The notes beneath the pieces were generated by a model. The model saw only the letters and a list, made by a program, of their open reading frames with translations. It was not told the DNA's origin and ran no database searches. Positions 29,056 through 37,428 of a stretch of 64,000 nucleotides of DNA are shown one piece after another. Numbering within the stretch: position 1 is the first letter of the stretch; each line of letters begins with the position of its first letter. Made by a program: the position numbers and the translations under genes. The stretch comes from Meiothermus sp. QL-1 (GTDB lineage Bacteria > Deinococcota > Deinococci > Deinococcales > Thermaceae). Location of the stretch: positions 124,001-188,000 of the forward strand of contig NZ_QQSV01000003.1 in assembly GCF_003351145.1 (NCBI RefSeq), given 5' to 3'.

Positions 29056-29553
29056 CTAAGGGCAGTTGGCGTAGGTGTCGTAGGTGTAGGAACCGCTGTA
29101 CTGTCTTCCGCTGATGGTGGTCACCGTCACGGTCACGGTGGTGGCCCCGTTGCGGGAGGTGGGCGGGTTGACTGGCGTCACCGTGATGGACTGGGCCGAG
29201 ACCCCCTCGTCCAGGCCCTGGGGTATGGCTCCCTGGCCGAAGGCGAGCTTGTCCACGAAGACCAGGTCGCTGCCGTCGCGGGTGAGCCGGCTGGGGGAAC
29301 GGTTTTCTACGTAGGTGTTCCCAGAGGCAAAGCCCTGGTAGGTCTCGGTGATGGACTGAATCAGGGAAGAATCGGGAGCGCGGAAGCGGTAGCGCATGAA
29401 GGTATCCCGGTTGGTGCAGAAAACGTAGGCCCCATCCGAGACCCGCTGCCAGTTGCTGTCAAAGCGGAAGTTGGAGACCGGTGGGCTCACCACCACCAAG
29501 CAGCCCGAGAGCAGCGCGGCCAGGCCGGCCAAGGCTAGGTATGTTCTCGTCAT
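29056..29553 (-). CDS. Lipoprotein of unknown function
   Basis: A 165-residue predicted lipoprotein with the lipobox LLSGC (cysteine 18). The mature part has an FCTNRDTFMRYRF segment, a threonine/valine-rich stretch (TTVTVTVTTISGRQYSG) and a C-terminal cysteine. I do not recognise the family. It is the first gene of an operon with the MliC lipoprotein and the DUF4384-PEGA-MliC protein. TAGGCT lies 6 nt before the ATG with no Shine-Dalgarno site, so its mRNA is probably leaderless, while the next two genes have good ribosome-binding sites. Confidence 0.7.
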   Translation of the reverse strand: MTRTYLALAGLAALLSGCLVVVSPPVSNFRFDSNWQRVSDGAYVFCTNRDTFMRYRFRAPDSSLIQSITETYQGFASGNTYVENRSPSRLTRDGSDLVFVDKLAFGQGAIPQGLDEGVSAQSITVTPVNPPTSRNGATTVTVTVTTISGRQYSGSYTYDTYANCP

Positions 29554-29628
29554 AGCTCGAGCCTAGCACAATCCCCCCACCCCGGCCAGGCGGCAAGGCG
29601 CTGGGTTAAGCGCTTCTAAAGAGGGGTC

Positions 29629-30711
29629 TCAGGCCAGCAGGATGGGCCGCTCGAGGTGGCGGGCCACCTGCTCCAGGAGCTCTCCGGCCAGGGCGGGCTC
29701 GATTCCTCCACTCAGGGCCAGCAGGGCCAGGCCCCCCTGGGCCCGCCCAAGGGTGAGGGTGGGGACGTTCGGGAAGACCACCTGGTCGAAGGGGGTGTCC
29801 AGCAGCGAGAGCACCACCAGCCCTTCGCCGGGCTCGGAGGCCTGCCGGAGGGCCTCCAGGGTGCCGCGGAGGCTTTGGGCGGGGGCCACCCGGAAGCGTT
29901 TTAGCTGCTCGCCCTCGAGGAGCCCCTTCACCGGCTGCCACCCAAGCTCGAGCTGGGCCAGGGCCCTCTCCACCGCGCGAAAGAGCAGGGGGTAGAGGTC
30001 CACCTCGGTGCCCCAGGCCTCGCTCAGGGTCTGGGCGGCCTCCTGGGCTGGGCCCAGCACCACCATACGCTGCCAGGCCTGGACCCGCACCCCTTGGATT
30101 CCCGTCTCGGCTAGGGCTGCGGGGCTCGAGGGCTGGGCCAGGGCAGGGCTGGGACCTGGTGGGGGCGCAGGAGGCACCACGGGCGGGTTGGGGGCGGGCT
30201 CCTCGTCCGGGGGCAGGGGAGGAAGCCCGGCCAGCTCGGGGTTGGGGGGTGGCTCCTCCCACTCCAGCTGGGGCAGGGGCTCGCTGGCCACCAGGGGCTC
30301 GGGTTCGGCCAGGTCGAGGACTGGAGAGGGGTCTGGGGCCGGCGGGGTTTCCTCCTCGAAGATTGGGTGGTCTTGGGGGAGGGTCTCGAGGTCCAGGTCG
30401 AATTCGATGTCCAGGGCGGTGGGTTGGACTGAGGGGGGAACCAGGTCGCCTATTTGAAGGCCCTCTTTTTGCAGCACTGCCTGGGCCTGGGCCATGGCCT
30501 TCTCGGTCAGGGGCTCGGGTAAAGGCTGGGCCTCCTCCGGGGTGGGGGGTAGGTTGACCTCACCGGCCATCACCTTGGCCAAGAAAGAGAGGATGTCTCG
30601 CTCGACCACGGTGCCATCGGGGCCTGTACCCTGAATCTGCCGCCAGTCGATGCCGTTCTCTTCGGCCAAGCGGCGGGCCAGCGGGGTAATTTTGGCTTCA
30701 CTCATGCTCAT
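29629..30711 (-). CDS. Orphan E3-binding-domain protein with a degenerate acyltransferase domain
   Basis: A 360-residue protein resembling a dihydrolipoamide acyltransferase (E2) without its lipoyl domain. An E3-binding domain is at about residues 5-42 (ITPLARRLAEENGID, then GTGPDGTVVERDIL). A long acidic, proline-rich linker follows to about 195, then an E2-like catalytic fold. The HxxxDG active-site motif at the C-terminus is replaced: the place reads LSGGIEPALAGELL before the closing LERPILLA. No E1, E2 or E3 gene is nearby. The start is ATG 30711 or 30705; TATGAT lies just upstream. Confidence 0.7.
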   Translation of the reverse strand: MSMSEAKITPLARRLAEENGIDWRQIQGTGPDGTVVERDILSFLAKVMAGEVNLPPTPEEAQPLPEPLTEKAMAQAQAVLQKEGLQIGDLVPPSVQPTALDIEFDLDLETLPQDHPIFEEETPPAPDPSPVLDLAEPEPLVASEPLPQLEWEEPPPNPELAGLPPLPPDEEPAPNPPVVPPAPPPGPSPALAQPSSPAALAETGIQGVRVQAWQRMVVLGPAQEAAQTLSEAWGTEVDLYPLLFRAVERALAQLELGWQPVKGLLEGEQLKRFRVAPAQSLRGTLEALRQASEPGEGLVVLSLLDTPFDQVVFPNVPTLTLGRAQGGLALLALSGGIEPALAGELLEQVARHLERPILLA

Positions 30712-30714
30712 TAC

Positions 30715-30742
30715 ATCATAACCCAAGGAAGAAAGGTGTCCA
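30715..30742 (-). promoter_or_regulatory. Promoter of the E3-binding-domain gene
   Basis: Minus-strand TGGACA (30737-30742), a 16-bp spacer and TATGAT (30715-30720). The predicted transcript start falls at or next to the first ATG codons (30711 and 30705), giving a leaderless mRNA. Confidence 0.65.
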
Positions 30743-30781
30743 CGTGCACCACCCCTTGCGGCGGGGTAGAGTGTGGGGAAC

Positions 30782-31852
30782 ATGGAGGAGCGCTTCGCGA
30801 CCCTGCTTGCGGATTATTGCCTGGAGCTAAAGCCGGGGCAGACCCTGCTGGTCGAGGCCGAGCCGGCTGCCCTGCCTCTGCTGGAACCCCTCCACGCGGT
30901 GGCCCTGGAACGGGGGGCCTACCCCATCGTGCAGCTTTTTCCGGCGGCCAGCTCCCGGCCTTTTTTCCTCTATGGGGAGGCCTGGCTGGACGTACCCCCG
31001 GCGCAGCTAGGGCTTATGCGCGCAGTGGATGCCAGCCTGCGCATCGAAAGCGCCCAGAACCCCCTCGAGCTCAGCGACATCCCCCCCGAACGACTGTCCC
31101 GCTTCCGCAAGGGCTGGCAGCCCTACCAGCAGGAGCGCTCCAAGCGGCGCTGGTGCCTGACTTTGTACCCCACCCCAGGCTACGCGCAGCAGGCCGGGAT
31201 GCCCACCGCCGAGTTCCGCACTTTGGTGGAGCGGGCTTTGTACCTAGACCACCCCGACCCTGTTTTGGCCTGGCTCGAGCTCTCCCGCTTTCAAGCTGCC
31301 CTGATCGAGCGCCTGCAACGGGCGCGGGAGATTCGGCTGGAAGCTGAGGGCACCGACCTGCGCTTGCGGGTGGAGGGCCGTAGCTGGGTGAACTCCGACG
31401 GTCGGCGCAACATGCCCTCGGGCGAGGTTTTCACCGCGCCCATCGAGACCTCGGTAGAAGGGGAGGTGCGCTTCAATCTGCCCTCGACCGCCCTGGGGCA
31501 GCGGGTGCGGGGGGTGCACCTGCGCTTTCAGGCGGGGCGGGTGGTGGAGGCGCGGGCAGAGGAGGGGGAGGCCTACCTGCGGGCCATGCTCGAGACCGAC
31601 GCCGGGGCCCGCTGTTTGGGGGAGCTGGGTATCGGGACCAACTATGGCCTAAGCCGCCCCACCGGGCTCGTCCTCTACGATGAAAAGATTGGCGGTACAG
31701 TCCACCTGGCCTTGGGGCAGAGCTACCCAGAGACGGGCGGCACCAACGTTTCCGCCATTCACTGGGACCTGGTACTGGACTTGCGGCCGGGGGGGCGAAT
31801 CTGGGTCGATGGGGAGGTGCTGCAGGAGGACGGACGTTTTGTGGGGCTATAA
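30782..31852 (+). CDS. Aminopeptidase, M29 family (AmpS/AmpT type)
   Basis: A 356-residue metallo-aminopeptidase, a family first described in Thermus aquaticus. The MPSGEVFTAP loop holds the first glutamate ligand, followed by ELGIGTNYGLS with the second glutamate. DEKIGGTVHLALG and IHWDLVLDL supply the histidine and aspartate ligands of the two-metal centre. It is cytoplasmic. The ATG at 30782 follows TAGAGT by 9 nt, and the upstream GTG at 30773 is not needed. It converges on rpsA across a shared hairpin at 31856-31878. Confidence 0.92.
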   Translation: MEERFATLLADYCLELKPGQTLLVEAEPAALPLLEPLHAVALERGAYPIVQLFPAASSRPFFLYGEAWLDVPPAQLGLMRAVDASLRIESAQNPLELSDIPPERLSRFRKGWQPYQQERSKRRWCLTLYPTPGYAQQAGMPTAEFRTLVERALYLDHPDPVLAWLELSRFQAALIERLQRAREIRLEAEGTDLRLRVEGRSWVNSDGRRNMPSGEVFTAPIETSVEGEVRFNLPSTALGQRVRGVHLRFQAGRVVEARAEEGEAYLRAMLETDAGARCLGELGIGTNYGLSRPTGLVLYDEKIGGTVHLALGQSYPETGGTNVSAIHWDLVLDLRPGGRIWVDGEVLQEDGRFVGL

Positions 31853-31878
31853 AAACCCTGGCCCGCTGTGGGCCAGGG
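31851..31878 (-). terminator. rpsA terminator
   Basis: A 9-bp perfect GC-rich stem (31856-31864 with 31870-31878) with a 5-nt loop. On the minus strand it is followed by TTTTTAT. It lies just beyond the rpsA stop codon and overlaps the stop of the convergent M29 gene. No T run follows on the plus strand. Confidence 0.85.
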
Positions 31879-31892
31879 GCGGGGAAGGGGGT

Positions 31893-33530
31893 TCAAGCTT
31901 TTTCCTTGCTCTCCTCCAGGCTGAGCTGGTTCAGCAGGTCGCCGAACACGTCCCCCAGCTTGACGTTGGTGGTCGAGGGGGCCACCACGCTGGGATCATA
32001 GCTCCCATAGCCTCCTCCCCCCAGGCTGTAGTCGGCCTCGCGCTCGCGCACCCGGCCCTCGCGCCCGCCCTTCTTGCGCTTAGTTCCCTTGCCCTCCCGG
32101 CGGCCTTTGCGTTCCTCTGCCTCCTCTAGGGCTAGGCTCTGCACCGGCGGGGGCAGGAGGCGCTTGCGCGACAGGCTGATGCGCTGTTCTACCGGGTCAA
32201 TCTGGAGGATGGCGGCCTCCACCTCGTCGCCCTTCTTGAAGAGCTCCGAGGGCTTTTCTACTCGTTCGTGCGCCAGCTCGGAGATGTGTATGAGCCCCTC
32301 GATGCCCGGTTCGATTTCTACGAAGACACCGAATTCGGTTAGCCCGGTCACCCGCCCCTTGACCGGCGTGCCTGGGGGATAGCGGTCGGGCAGGCTCTTC
32401 CAGGGGTCGGGCTGGGTTTGCTTGAGCCCCAGGGAGAGTCGGCGCTCGGCAGGGTCGAGGCGGAGCACCTGGGCCTCCACCTGCTGGCCTTCCTGCAGCA
32501 CCTCCGAGGGGTGTTTGGGCCGTTTGGTCCAGGAGAGCTCGGAGATGTGAATCAGGCCTTCCAGCCCGGGCTCCACCTCCACGAAGGCCCCGAACTGGGT
32601 CAGGCCCACCACCCTGCCGCTCACCCGGGAGCCAACGGGGTAGCGTTCGGCCACGGTAAGCCAGGGGTCGGGGATGAGGGCCTTCATGGAGAGGTTGACC
32701 CGCTCCCGCTCTGTATCCACCGAGAGCACCTTGGCCCTGACCGTCTGGCCCTTTTGTACCACCTCGCGGGGATGGCTGAAGCGGCCCCAGGTAATCTCGC
32801 TGCGGTGCACCAGGCCGTCCACACCGCCCAGGGCTACGAAGACCCCGAACTCGGTGACCTCCACCACCTGGCCCTCGACCACATCGCCTTCCTTGAGGCT
32901 TGAGAGCACCCGGGCGCGGGCGGCTTTGAGCTCGCTTTCCAGCACCACCCGGCGCGAGAGGATCACGCGGCTTTTCTTGCGGTTGAGCTCGATGATTTTG
33001 ACGGGGAAGCTCTGCCCTACGTACTCGTCCAGCTCCGGGATGCGCTTGAGGTCTACCTGGCTGGCGGGCAGGAAGGCGCGAATGCCCTCCACAGTGGCCA
33101 CAAGACCGCCCTTGACCTTTTCCTTGATCTGCACCACCACCGGCTCACCCCGCTCGTAGAGGGCCTGAATCCTGAGCCAGCTCTGGTCGGCCTCGGCCCG
33201 CTTCTTGGAGAGCACGATCTGGCCGTTCTCGAGGTCGGCCCGCACCACATAGGCGGTGACGGTGTCGCCCGGCTTGAGCAGCCCCTTGAGCTCCTCTTCC
33301 GGCAGGTTTTCCTCGGTGAGCTGGTTGAGGGGGATGATGGCCTCGGTGCGCGCGCCGATGTCCACCATTACGCCATCGTTGGTCACAAAGACCACCGTGC
33401 CGGTGACAATCTGGCCGCGCTGGACGGTCTTCTCGAGCCGGGCCTCTGCGTCTTGCAGGGCCTGCTCCATGCTAAAGTCCTGGGGGTCTGTTCCAGTTTC
33501 CACTGGGGTCTTGGTCGCCTGCTCTTCCAT
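31893..33530 (-). CDS. rpsA: 30S ribosomal protein S1
   Basis: A 545-residue S1 protein with five S1 RNA-binding repeats (starting near residues 37, 122, 208, 293 and 379, the last three highly similar, with VTEFGVFVALGGVDGLVHRSEI-type cores). A basic tail and a glycine/serine-rich region close the protein. E. coli S1 has six repeats. It binds mRNA on the small subunit and would matter for leadered rather than leaderless messages. The ATG at 33530 has an AGGAAGC site upstream; the extra 35 codons up to 33635 look unlike S1. Confidence 0.94.
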   Translation of the reverse strand: MEEQATKTPVETGTDPQDFSMEQALQDAEARLEKTVQRGQIVTGTVVFVTNDGVMVDIGARTEAIIPLNQLTEENLPEEELKGLLKPGDTVTAYVVRADLENGQIVLSKKRAEADQSWLRIQALYERGEPVVVQIKEKVKGGLVATVEGIRAFLPASQVDLKRIPELDEYVGQSFPVKIIELNRKKSRVILSRRVVLESELKAARARVLSSLKEGDVVEGQVVEVTEFGVFVALGGVDGLVHRSEITWGRFSHPREVVQKGQTVRAKVLSVDTERERVNLSMKALIPDPWLTVAERYPVGSRVSGRVVGLTQFGAFVEVEPGLEGLIHISELSWTKRPKHPSEVLQEGQQVEAQVLRLDPAERRLSLGLKQTQPDPWKSLPDRYPPGTPVKGRVTGLTEFGVFVEIEPGIEGLIHISELAHERVEKPSELFKKGDEVEAAILQIDPVEQRISLSRKRLLPPPVQSLALEEAEERKGRREGKGTKRKKGGREGRVREREADYSLGGGGYGSYDPSVVAPSTTNVKLGDVFGDLLNQLSLEESKEKA

Positions 33531-33660
33531 TCGCCTGCTTCCTCTCCGCTTGCCTTTTTTGCGCAAAATGCCCGCCCAGGAGGCTCTGGGTTGGGGTGGG
33601 CGTCTTGCGCTTGGGCTGTCTGCCAGGGATTTCAAACCCTAAGCTGAGACATACCTGCTT

Positions 33661-33690
33661 TTTATAGCACAGGTTGGCGGAGTTTTACAA
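33661..33690 (-). promoter_or_regulatory. Promoter of rpsA with a long structured leader
   Basis: Minus-strand TTGTAA (33685-33690), an 18-bp spacer and TATAAA (33661-33666). The leader of about 125 nt contains an extended GC hairpin (about 33569-33602) followed by the palindrome TTTTGCGCAAAA (33557-33568) just ahead of the ribosome-binding site. S1 represses its own mRNA in E. coli through leader structure, and this leader could play a similar part. Confidence 0.6.
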
Positions 33691-33719
33691 CACGGGTTTG
33701 GGGGTAGTATGGTTCAGGT

Positions 33720-35981
33720 ATGTCCCGCTACATTGGCCAACCCTTCAAGCGTCAGGAAGACGGCAGACTGGTCCAGGGCCAGGGCCGGTACCTGGCCGAT
33801 CTCCCTGAGCCCGCCCTGCACCTGGTGCTGGTGCGCAGCCCCTACGCCCACGCCCGCCTGGGGCCGATAGACGCGCGGGAGGCCCTCCGCCTGCCAGGGG
33901 TGGTGGCGGTCTACACCGCAGCCGATCTGCCGGAGCTTTTCGCCCCGGCCTCTGGCCCACGAGAGGGCCGGCTGGCTTTGCACCCCCTCCTGGCCCGCGA
34001 GCGGGTGCGCTATGTGGGGGAGCCGGTGGCGGCGGTGCTGGCGACTTCCAGGGCTTTGGCTGAGGACGCGGCTATGCGGGTAGAGGTGGACTACGAGCCC
34101 CTCCCAGCCTGCGCCGACCCCCTTCTGGCCCTGAGCGCGCCCCCCTTGCACGACCATCTGGGCACCAACCTGGCCCTGGAGCGTACCCTGGTGGCGGGTG
34201 AGGTGGAGGCCGCCTTTGCCCGGGCCCACACGGTGGTCAGGGCCCGGCTACAGCAGCAGCGGGTGGCCCCGGCCCCTATGGAGCCCCGCGGGGTGCTGGC
34301 CTTCTGGGATGGCCTGCGGGAGGGCCTTACCCTTTACTCGAGCACCCAGATGCCCCACGACCTGCGCAGCGCGGTGGCCGAACGGCTGGGCCTGGGGGAG
34401 AACCAGGTGCGGGTGGTGGTGCCCGAGGTGGGCGGGGCCTTTGGGGCTAAAATCAACGTCTATCCGGAGGAGATTCTGGCTGCCTACCTGGCGCGCAGGC
34501 TGGACCAGGGGGTGCGCTGGGTGGAAGGGCGCAACGAGAGTTTTACTGCCACCGTTCACGGCCGGGCCCAGGTGGCCGAGCTGGAGATGGCCTTTGACCG
34601 CGAGGGCAGGATTCTGGGCCTGCGCGGGCGGGTGGTGGCCGATCTGGGCGCTTACGCGCTGGAGACCACCCTGGGCAATGCCCCAGGGACCCTGCTGATG
34701 CTCCAAGGTCCTTACGAGATTCCGGCCCTCGAGCTCAGGCTGCAGTCGGTCTACACCCACGCCACCCCCACCGGGGCCTACCGGGGGGCTGGGCGGCCCG
34801 AGGCCACCTACTACCTGGAGCGCCTGATGGATATGGGCGCCCGCGCTTTGGGCCTCGACCCGGCGGAGATTCGGCGGCGGAACTTCATCCGGGGGCCCTT
34901 CCCCTACCGGACCCGCACCGGCGCCAAGTACGACTCAGGGGCCTACCCAGAGGCGCTGGCGCGGCTTTTGGAGGTAAGCCGGTACAGCGAGCTGCGGGCC
35001 TGGCAGCAGCAGATGCGCGAGGCGGGCCGCCTTGTGGGGCTCGGGCTTTGCTGCTACGTGGAGATTACCGGCTACGGTTGGGAGACGGGGGGGGTGCGGG
35101 TGAACCCCGATGGCAGCGCGGTGGTGTTCACCGGCACCTCGCCCCACGGCCAGGGCACCCAGAACGCCTTCGTGCAGATAGTGGCCGAGCAGCTTCCCAT
35201 TCCCCCGGAGCGCATCCGGGTGGTGCAGGGCGATACCCTGGCGGTCCCCTACGGCATGGGCACGGCGGGCAGCCGCACCCTTTCGGTGGGGGGGTCGGCG
35301 GTCCTGCGCGCGGCCGAAGGGGTGCGGGAGAAGATGCGCCGTATTGCAGCCCACCTGCTGGAGGCAGCCCCGGAGGACCTCGAGCGGACCGAGAAGGGCT
35401 TTGGAGTGCGGGGGACCGATAAGGAAGTGGCCTTGGAGCAGATCTTGGCAGCGGCCTTCAACCCGCGCAGGCTTCCGGAAGGGCTGGAGCCGGGCCTCGA
35501 GGTCCAGGCCAGCTTTGCCCTCAAGGAGGCCAACTACCCCTTCGGGGCCCACCTGGCGGTGGTGGAGGTGGACCCCGAGACCGGGGAGGTGAGGCTCCTT
35601 CGCTACATAGCGGTAGACGACTGCGGGGTGGTGGTGAACCCCCTGCTCTTCGAGGGCCAGCAGCACGGCGGGGTGGCCCAGGGCATCGGGCAGGCCTTGT
35701 ACGAGGGGATTCTTTACGACGAGGAAGGGCAGAACCTCACCGCGAGCCTGCTGGAGTACGCCCTCCCCCGGGCCGACCAGATGCCCCCCCTGGAGGCCCA
35801 CCGCCTGGAGACCCCTTCCCCCACCAACCCCCTGGGGGTGAAGGGGGTGGGGGAGGCCGGGGCTATTGCCGCTACCCCGGCGGTGGTGAACGCGGTGCTG
35901 GATGCTTTGGGGGTGGAACACCTGGATATGCCGCTTTCGCCGGAGAAGCTCTGGCGGGCTTTGCGGGGGATGGTCGAATGA
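33720..35981 (+). CDS. Molybdenum hydroxylase large subunit (CoxL/xanthine dehydrogenase family), orphan
   Basis: A 753-residue molybdopterin-binding subunit. The N-terminal hammerhead domain (YIGQPFKRQEDGRLVQGQGRYLADL) is followed by VPEVGGAFGAK, GAYRGAGRPEATYYLERLMD, TSPHGQGTQNAF and the closing GVKGVGEAGAIAATPAVVNAV with the catalytic glutamate. AYRGAGR is the form II signature; true CO dehydrogenases have AYRCSFR. The FAD (medium) and 2Fe-2S (small) subunits normally encoded alongside are absent from the window. TATGGT lies 6 nt before the ATG. The substrate is unknown. Confidence 0.88.
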   Translation: MSRYIGQPFKRQEDGRLVQGQGRYLADLPEPALHLVLVRSPYAHARLGPIDAREALRLPGVVAVYTAADLPELFAPASGPREGRLALHPLLARERVRYVGEPVAAVLATSRALAEDAAMRVEVDYEPLPACADPLLALSAPPLHDHLGTNLALERTLVAGEVEAAFARAHTVVRARLQQQRVAPAPMEPRGVLAFWDGLREGLTLYSSTQMPHDLRSAVAERLGLGENQVRVVVPEVGGAFGAKINVYPEEILAAYLARRLDQGVRWVEGRNESFTATVHGRAQVAELEMAFDREGRILGLRGRVVADLGAYALETTLGNAPGTLLMLQGPYEIPALELRLQSVYTHATPTGAYRGAGRPEATYYLERLMDMGARALGLDPAEIRRRNFIRGPFPYRTRTGAKYDSGAYPEALARLLEVSRYSELRAWQQQMREAGRLVGLGLCCYVEITGYGWETGGVRVNPDGSAVVFTGTSPHGQGTQNAFVQIVAEQLPIPPERIRVVQGDTLAVPYGMGTAGSRTLSVGGSAVLRAAEGVREKMRRIAAHLLEAAPEDLERTEKGFGVRGTDKEVALEQILAAAFNPRRLPEGLEPGLEVQASFALKEANYPFGAHLAVVEVDPETGEVRLLRYIAVDDCGVVVNPLLFEGQQHGGVAQGIGQALYEGILYDEEGQNLTASLLEYALPRADQMPPLEAHRLETPSPTNPLGVKGVGEAGAIAATPAVVNAVLDALGVEHLDMPLSPEKLWRALRGMVE

Positions 35982-36018
35982 CCCGCTGGGGTTGCCGGAA
36001 AGGCGCTAAGCTTGGCGC

Positions 36019-36441
36019 ATGCGGGTACTCTGGCTTCTCCTTCTTTTGGGGGGGTTCGGCCTGGCCCAGACCCTGGTCGAGGTCACCGCGGTAGCGGCTA
36101 CGGTCTCCAGCCTGGATGCCAGCGTGCGCTTTCCCTCGGGCACCTTCAGGGCCGGCCAGGGCAGCGAGGCCATCCTGGCCCGGATTCCAGACGCCAGCCG
36201 GTTCAGGCTCGAGGTCTACGCCGCCCGGGGGCTGGCGGCCCGGTTGCACGCGGGCTTTGTGCAGCAGATTCTAACCGGGTTTGCCGCGGCCGGCTACTTT
36301 GTGGAGCGGCAGGAAGAGGTCCAGGTCCTGGGTGAGCTTCGCACCCGCTACGACCTAAAGGATGGCGCGGGGCAGGCCGCCTTGCTCTTCGTGGTGCGCC
36401 GGGGGGATGAGCTGGTCTTCGCCTTTGGCCGGGCGAGGTAG
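36019..36441 (+). CDS. Small exported protein of unknown function
   Basis: A 140-residue protein with a signal peptide (about 1-17, ending GLAQ). The mature part of about 120 residues has a hydrophobic strand pattern and an LHAGFVQQILTGFAAAGYFVERQEEVQVLGELRTRY segment split by charged residues. I do not recognise a family. TAAGCT lies 6 nt before the ATG, so the mRNA is probably leaderless. It sits alone between the molybdenum hydroxylase gene and hemC. Confidence 0.6.
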   Translation: MRVLWLLLLLGGFGLAQTLVEVTAVAATVSSLDASVRFPSGTFRAGQGSEAILARIPDASRFRLEVYAARGLAARLHAGFVQQILTGFAAAGYFVERQEEVQVLGELRTRYDLKDGAGQAALLFVVRRGDELVFAFGRAR

Positions 36442-36519
36442 GGTGGGCCTTGTTGGTGGAAGAACGGCCAGCCTCTTGGTGTATTCCGGTGCCCTTCTTT
36501 CCGCTAATATATTGGCCTT

Positions 36520-37410
36520 ATGCGCGTCATCGTGATTGGGTCCAGGGCAAGTCTGCTGGCCCAAGCCCAGACCCGCTGGGTGGTAGAACGCTTGAAGGAG
36601 CACTGGCCTGAGACCGAGTTCAAAATCCGCACCATACAGTCGAAGCAGGCCTCCGAGACTGCAGCCACCGAGGCCCTGCGCCAGGCCCTGGCGCGGCGTG
36701 AGGTGGACATCGCGGTCTACTCCCTCAAGCACCTGCCCACCCAGGAGCTGGCCGGGGTGCACCTGGTGGCCGTGCCCAAGCGGGTTGAGCCCCGGGAGGC
36801 CCTGGTGGGGCGCAGCGCCAAGCGCTTAGAAGACCTGCCCAAAGGCGCGGTGGTGGGCGTGAACAGCCTGCGGCGCAAAGCCCAGCTTCTGGCCTACCGG
36901 GCTGACCTGGACCTGCGCGATTTGGAGGGCGATGTGGACGACCGGCTGAGCGCTTTGGGCAGCGGCGAGTACGATGCGGTCATCATCGGGGCGGCCAGTT
37001 TGCTGCGGCTTGAGCTGACCAACCGCATCGACCAGCTCATCGACCCCGAGGTCATGCTCCCGGCCGCGGGCCAGGGGGCGCTGGGCCTCGAGGTGCGCTG
37101 GGGAGACGACTGGGCCGAGGAGTTGGCCTACAGCCTGAACCACCGACCCTCCTTTGCCCGCGTGACGGCAGAGCGGGCCTTTATACGGGCCCTGGGCGCG
37201 GGGGACCACTGCCCGGCGGCGGCCCTAGCCACGCTGAGCGAGGAGACCCTGCTTTTGGAAGGGATGGTGGCCTCGCCCGACGGCCGCGAGATGATCCGCG
37301 CCGAGATTGAGGGTGAGCCCGAGGAGGCCAGAGAGCTGGGAGAGGAGCTGGCCCAGGACCTACTGGCCGAGGGGGCCAGGGAGCTTCTGGGGGCGGTGCG
37401 GGCGGGCTAG
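36520..37410 (+). CDS. hemC: Hydroxymethylbilane synthase-like protein with altered active site
   Basis: A 296-residue protein aligning with porphobilinogen deaminase throughout, from GSRASLLAQAQTRWVVERL to PDGREMIRAEIEG. Several key positions differ. His71 replaces the catalytic Asp (E. coli Asp84) in YSLKHLPT, and Tyr67 replaces the preceding His. Glu136 stands for a cofactor-binding Arg (Arg149). Asp229 occupies the dipyrromethane-cofactor Cys position, with a cysteine two residues on (GAGDHCPA). The GKGLFVKEL loop is missing, while Lys70, SLRR and LPAAGQGALG remain. TATATT lies 6 nt before the ATG. It is either a functional divergent HemC or a paralogue with another role. Confidence 0.8.
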   Translation: MRVIVIGSRASLLAQAQTRWVVERLKEHWPETEFKIRTIQSKQASETAATEALRQALARREVDIAVYSLKHLPTQELAGVHLVAVPKRVEPREALVGRSAKRLEDLPKGAVVGVNSLRRKAQLLAYRADLDLRDLEGDVDDRLSALGSGEYDAVIIGAASLLRLELTNRIDQLIDPEVMLPAAGQGALGLEVRWGDDWAEELAYSLNHRPSFARVTAERAFIRALGAGDHCPAAALATLSEETLLLEGMVASPDGREMIRAEIEGEPEEARELGEELAQDLLAEGARELLGAVRAG

Positions 37411-37428
37411 GCCGGCCTGCGCCGCTTT

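Noticed and set aside
33720-35981. Carbon monoxide dehydrogenase large subunit (coxL form I)
   Set aside because: The active-site loop is AYRGAGR, not AYRCSFR, and no coxM or coxS is adjacent, so CO oxidation is not supported.
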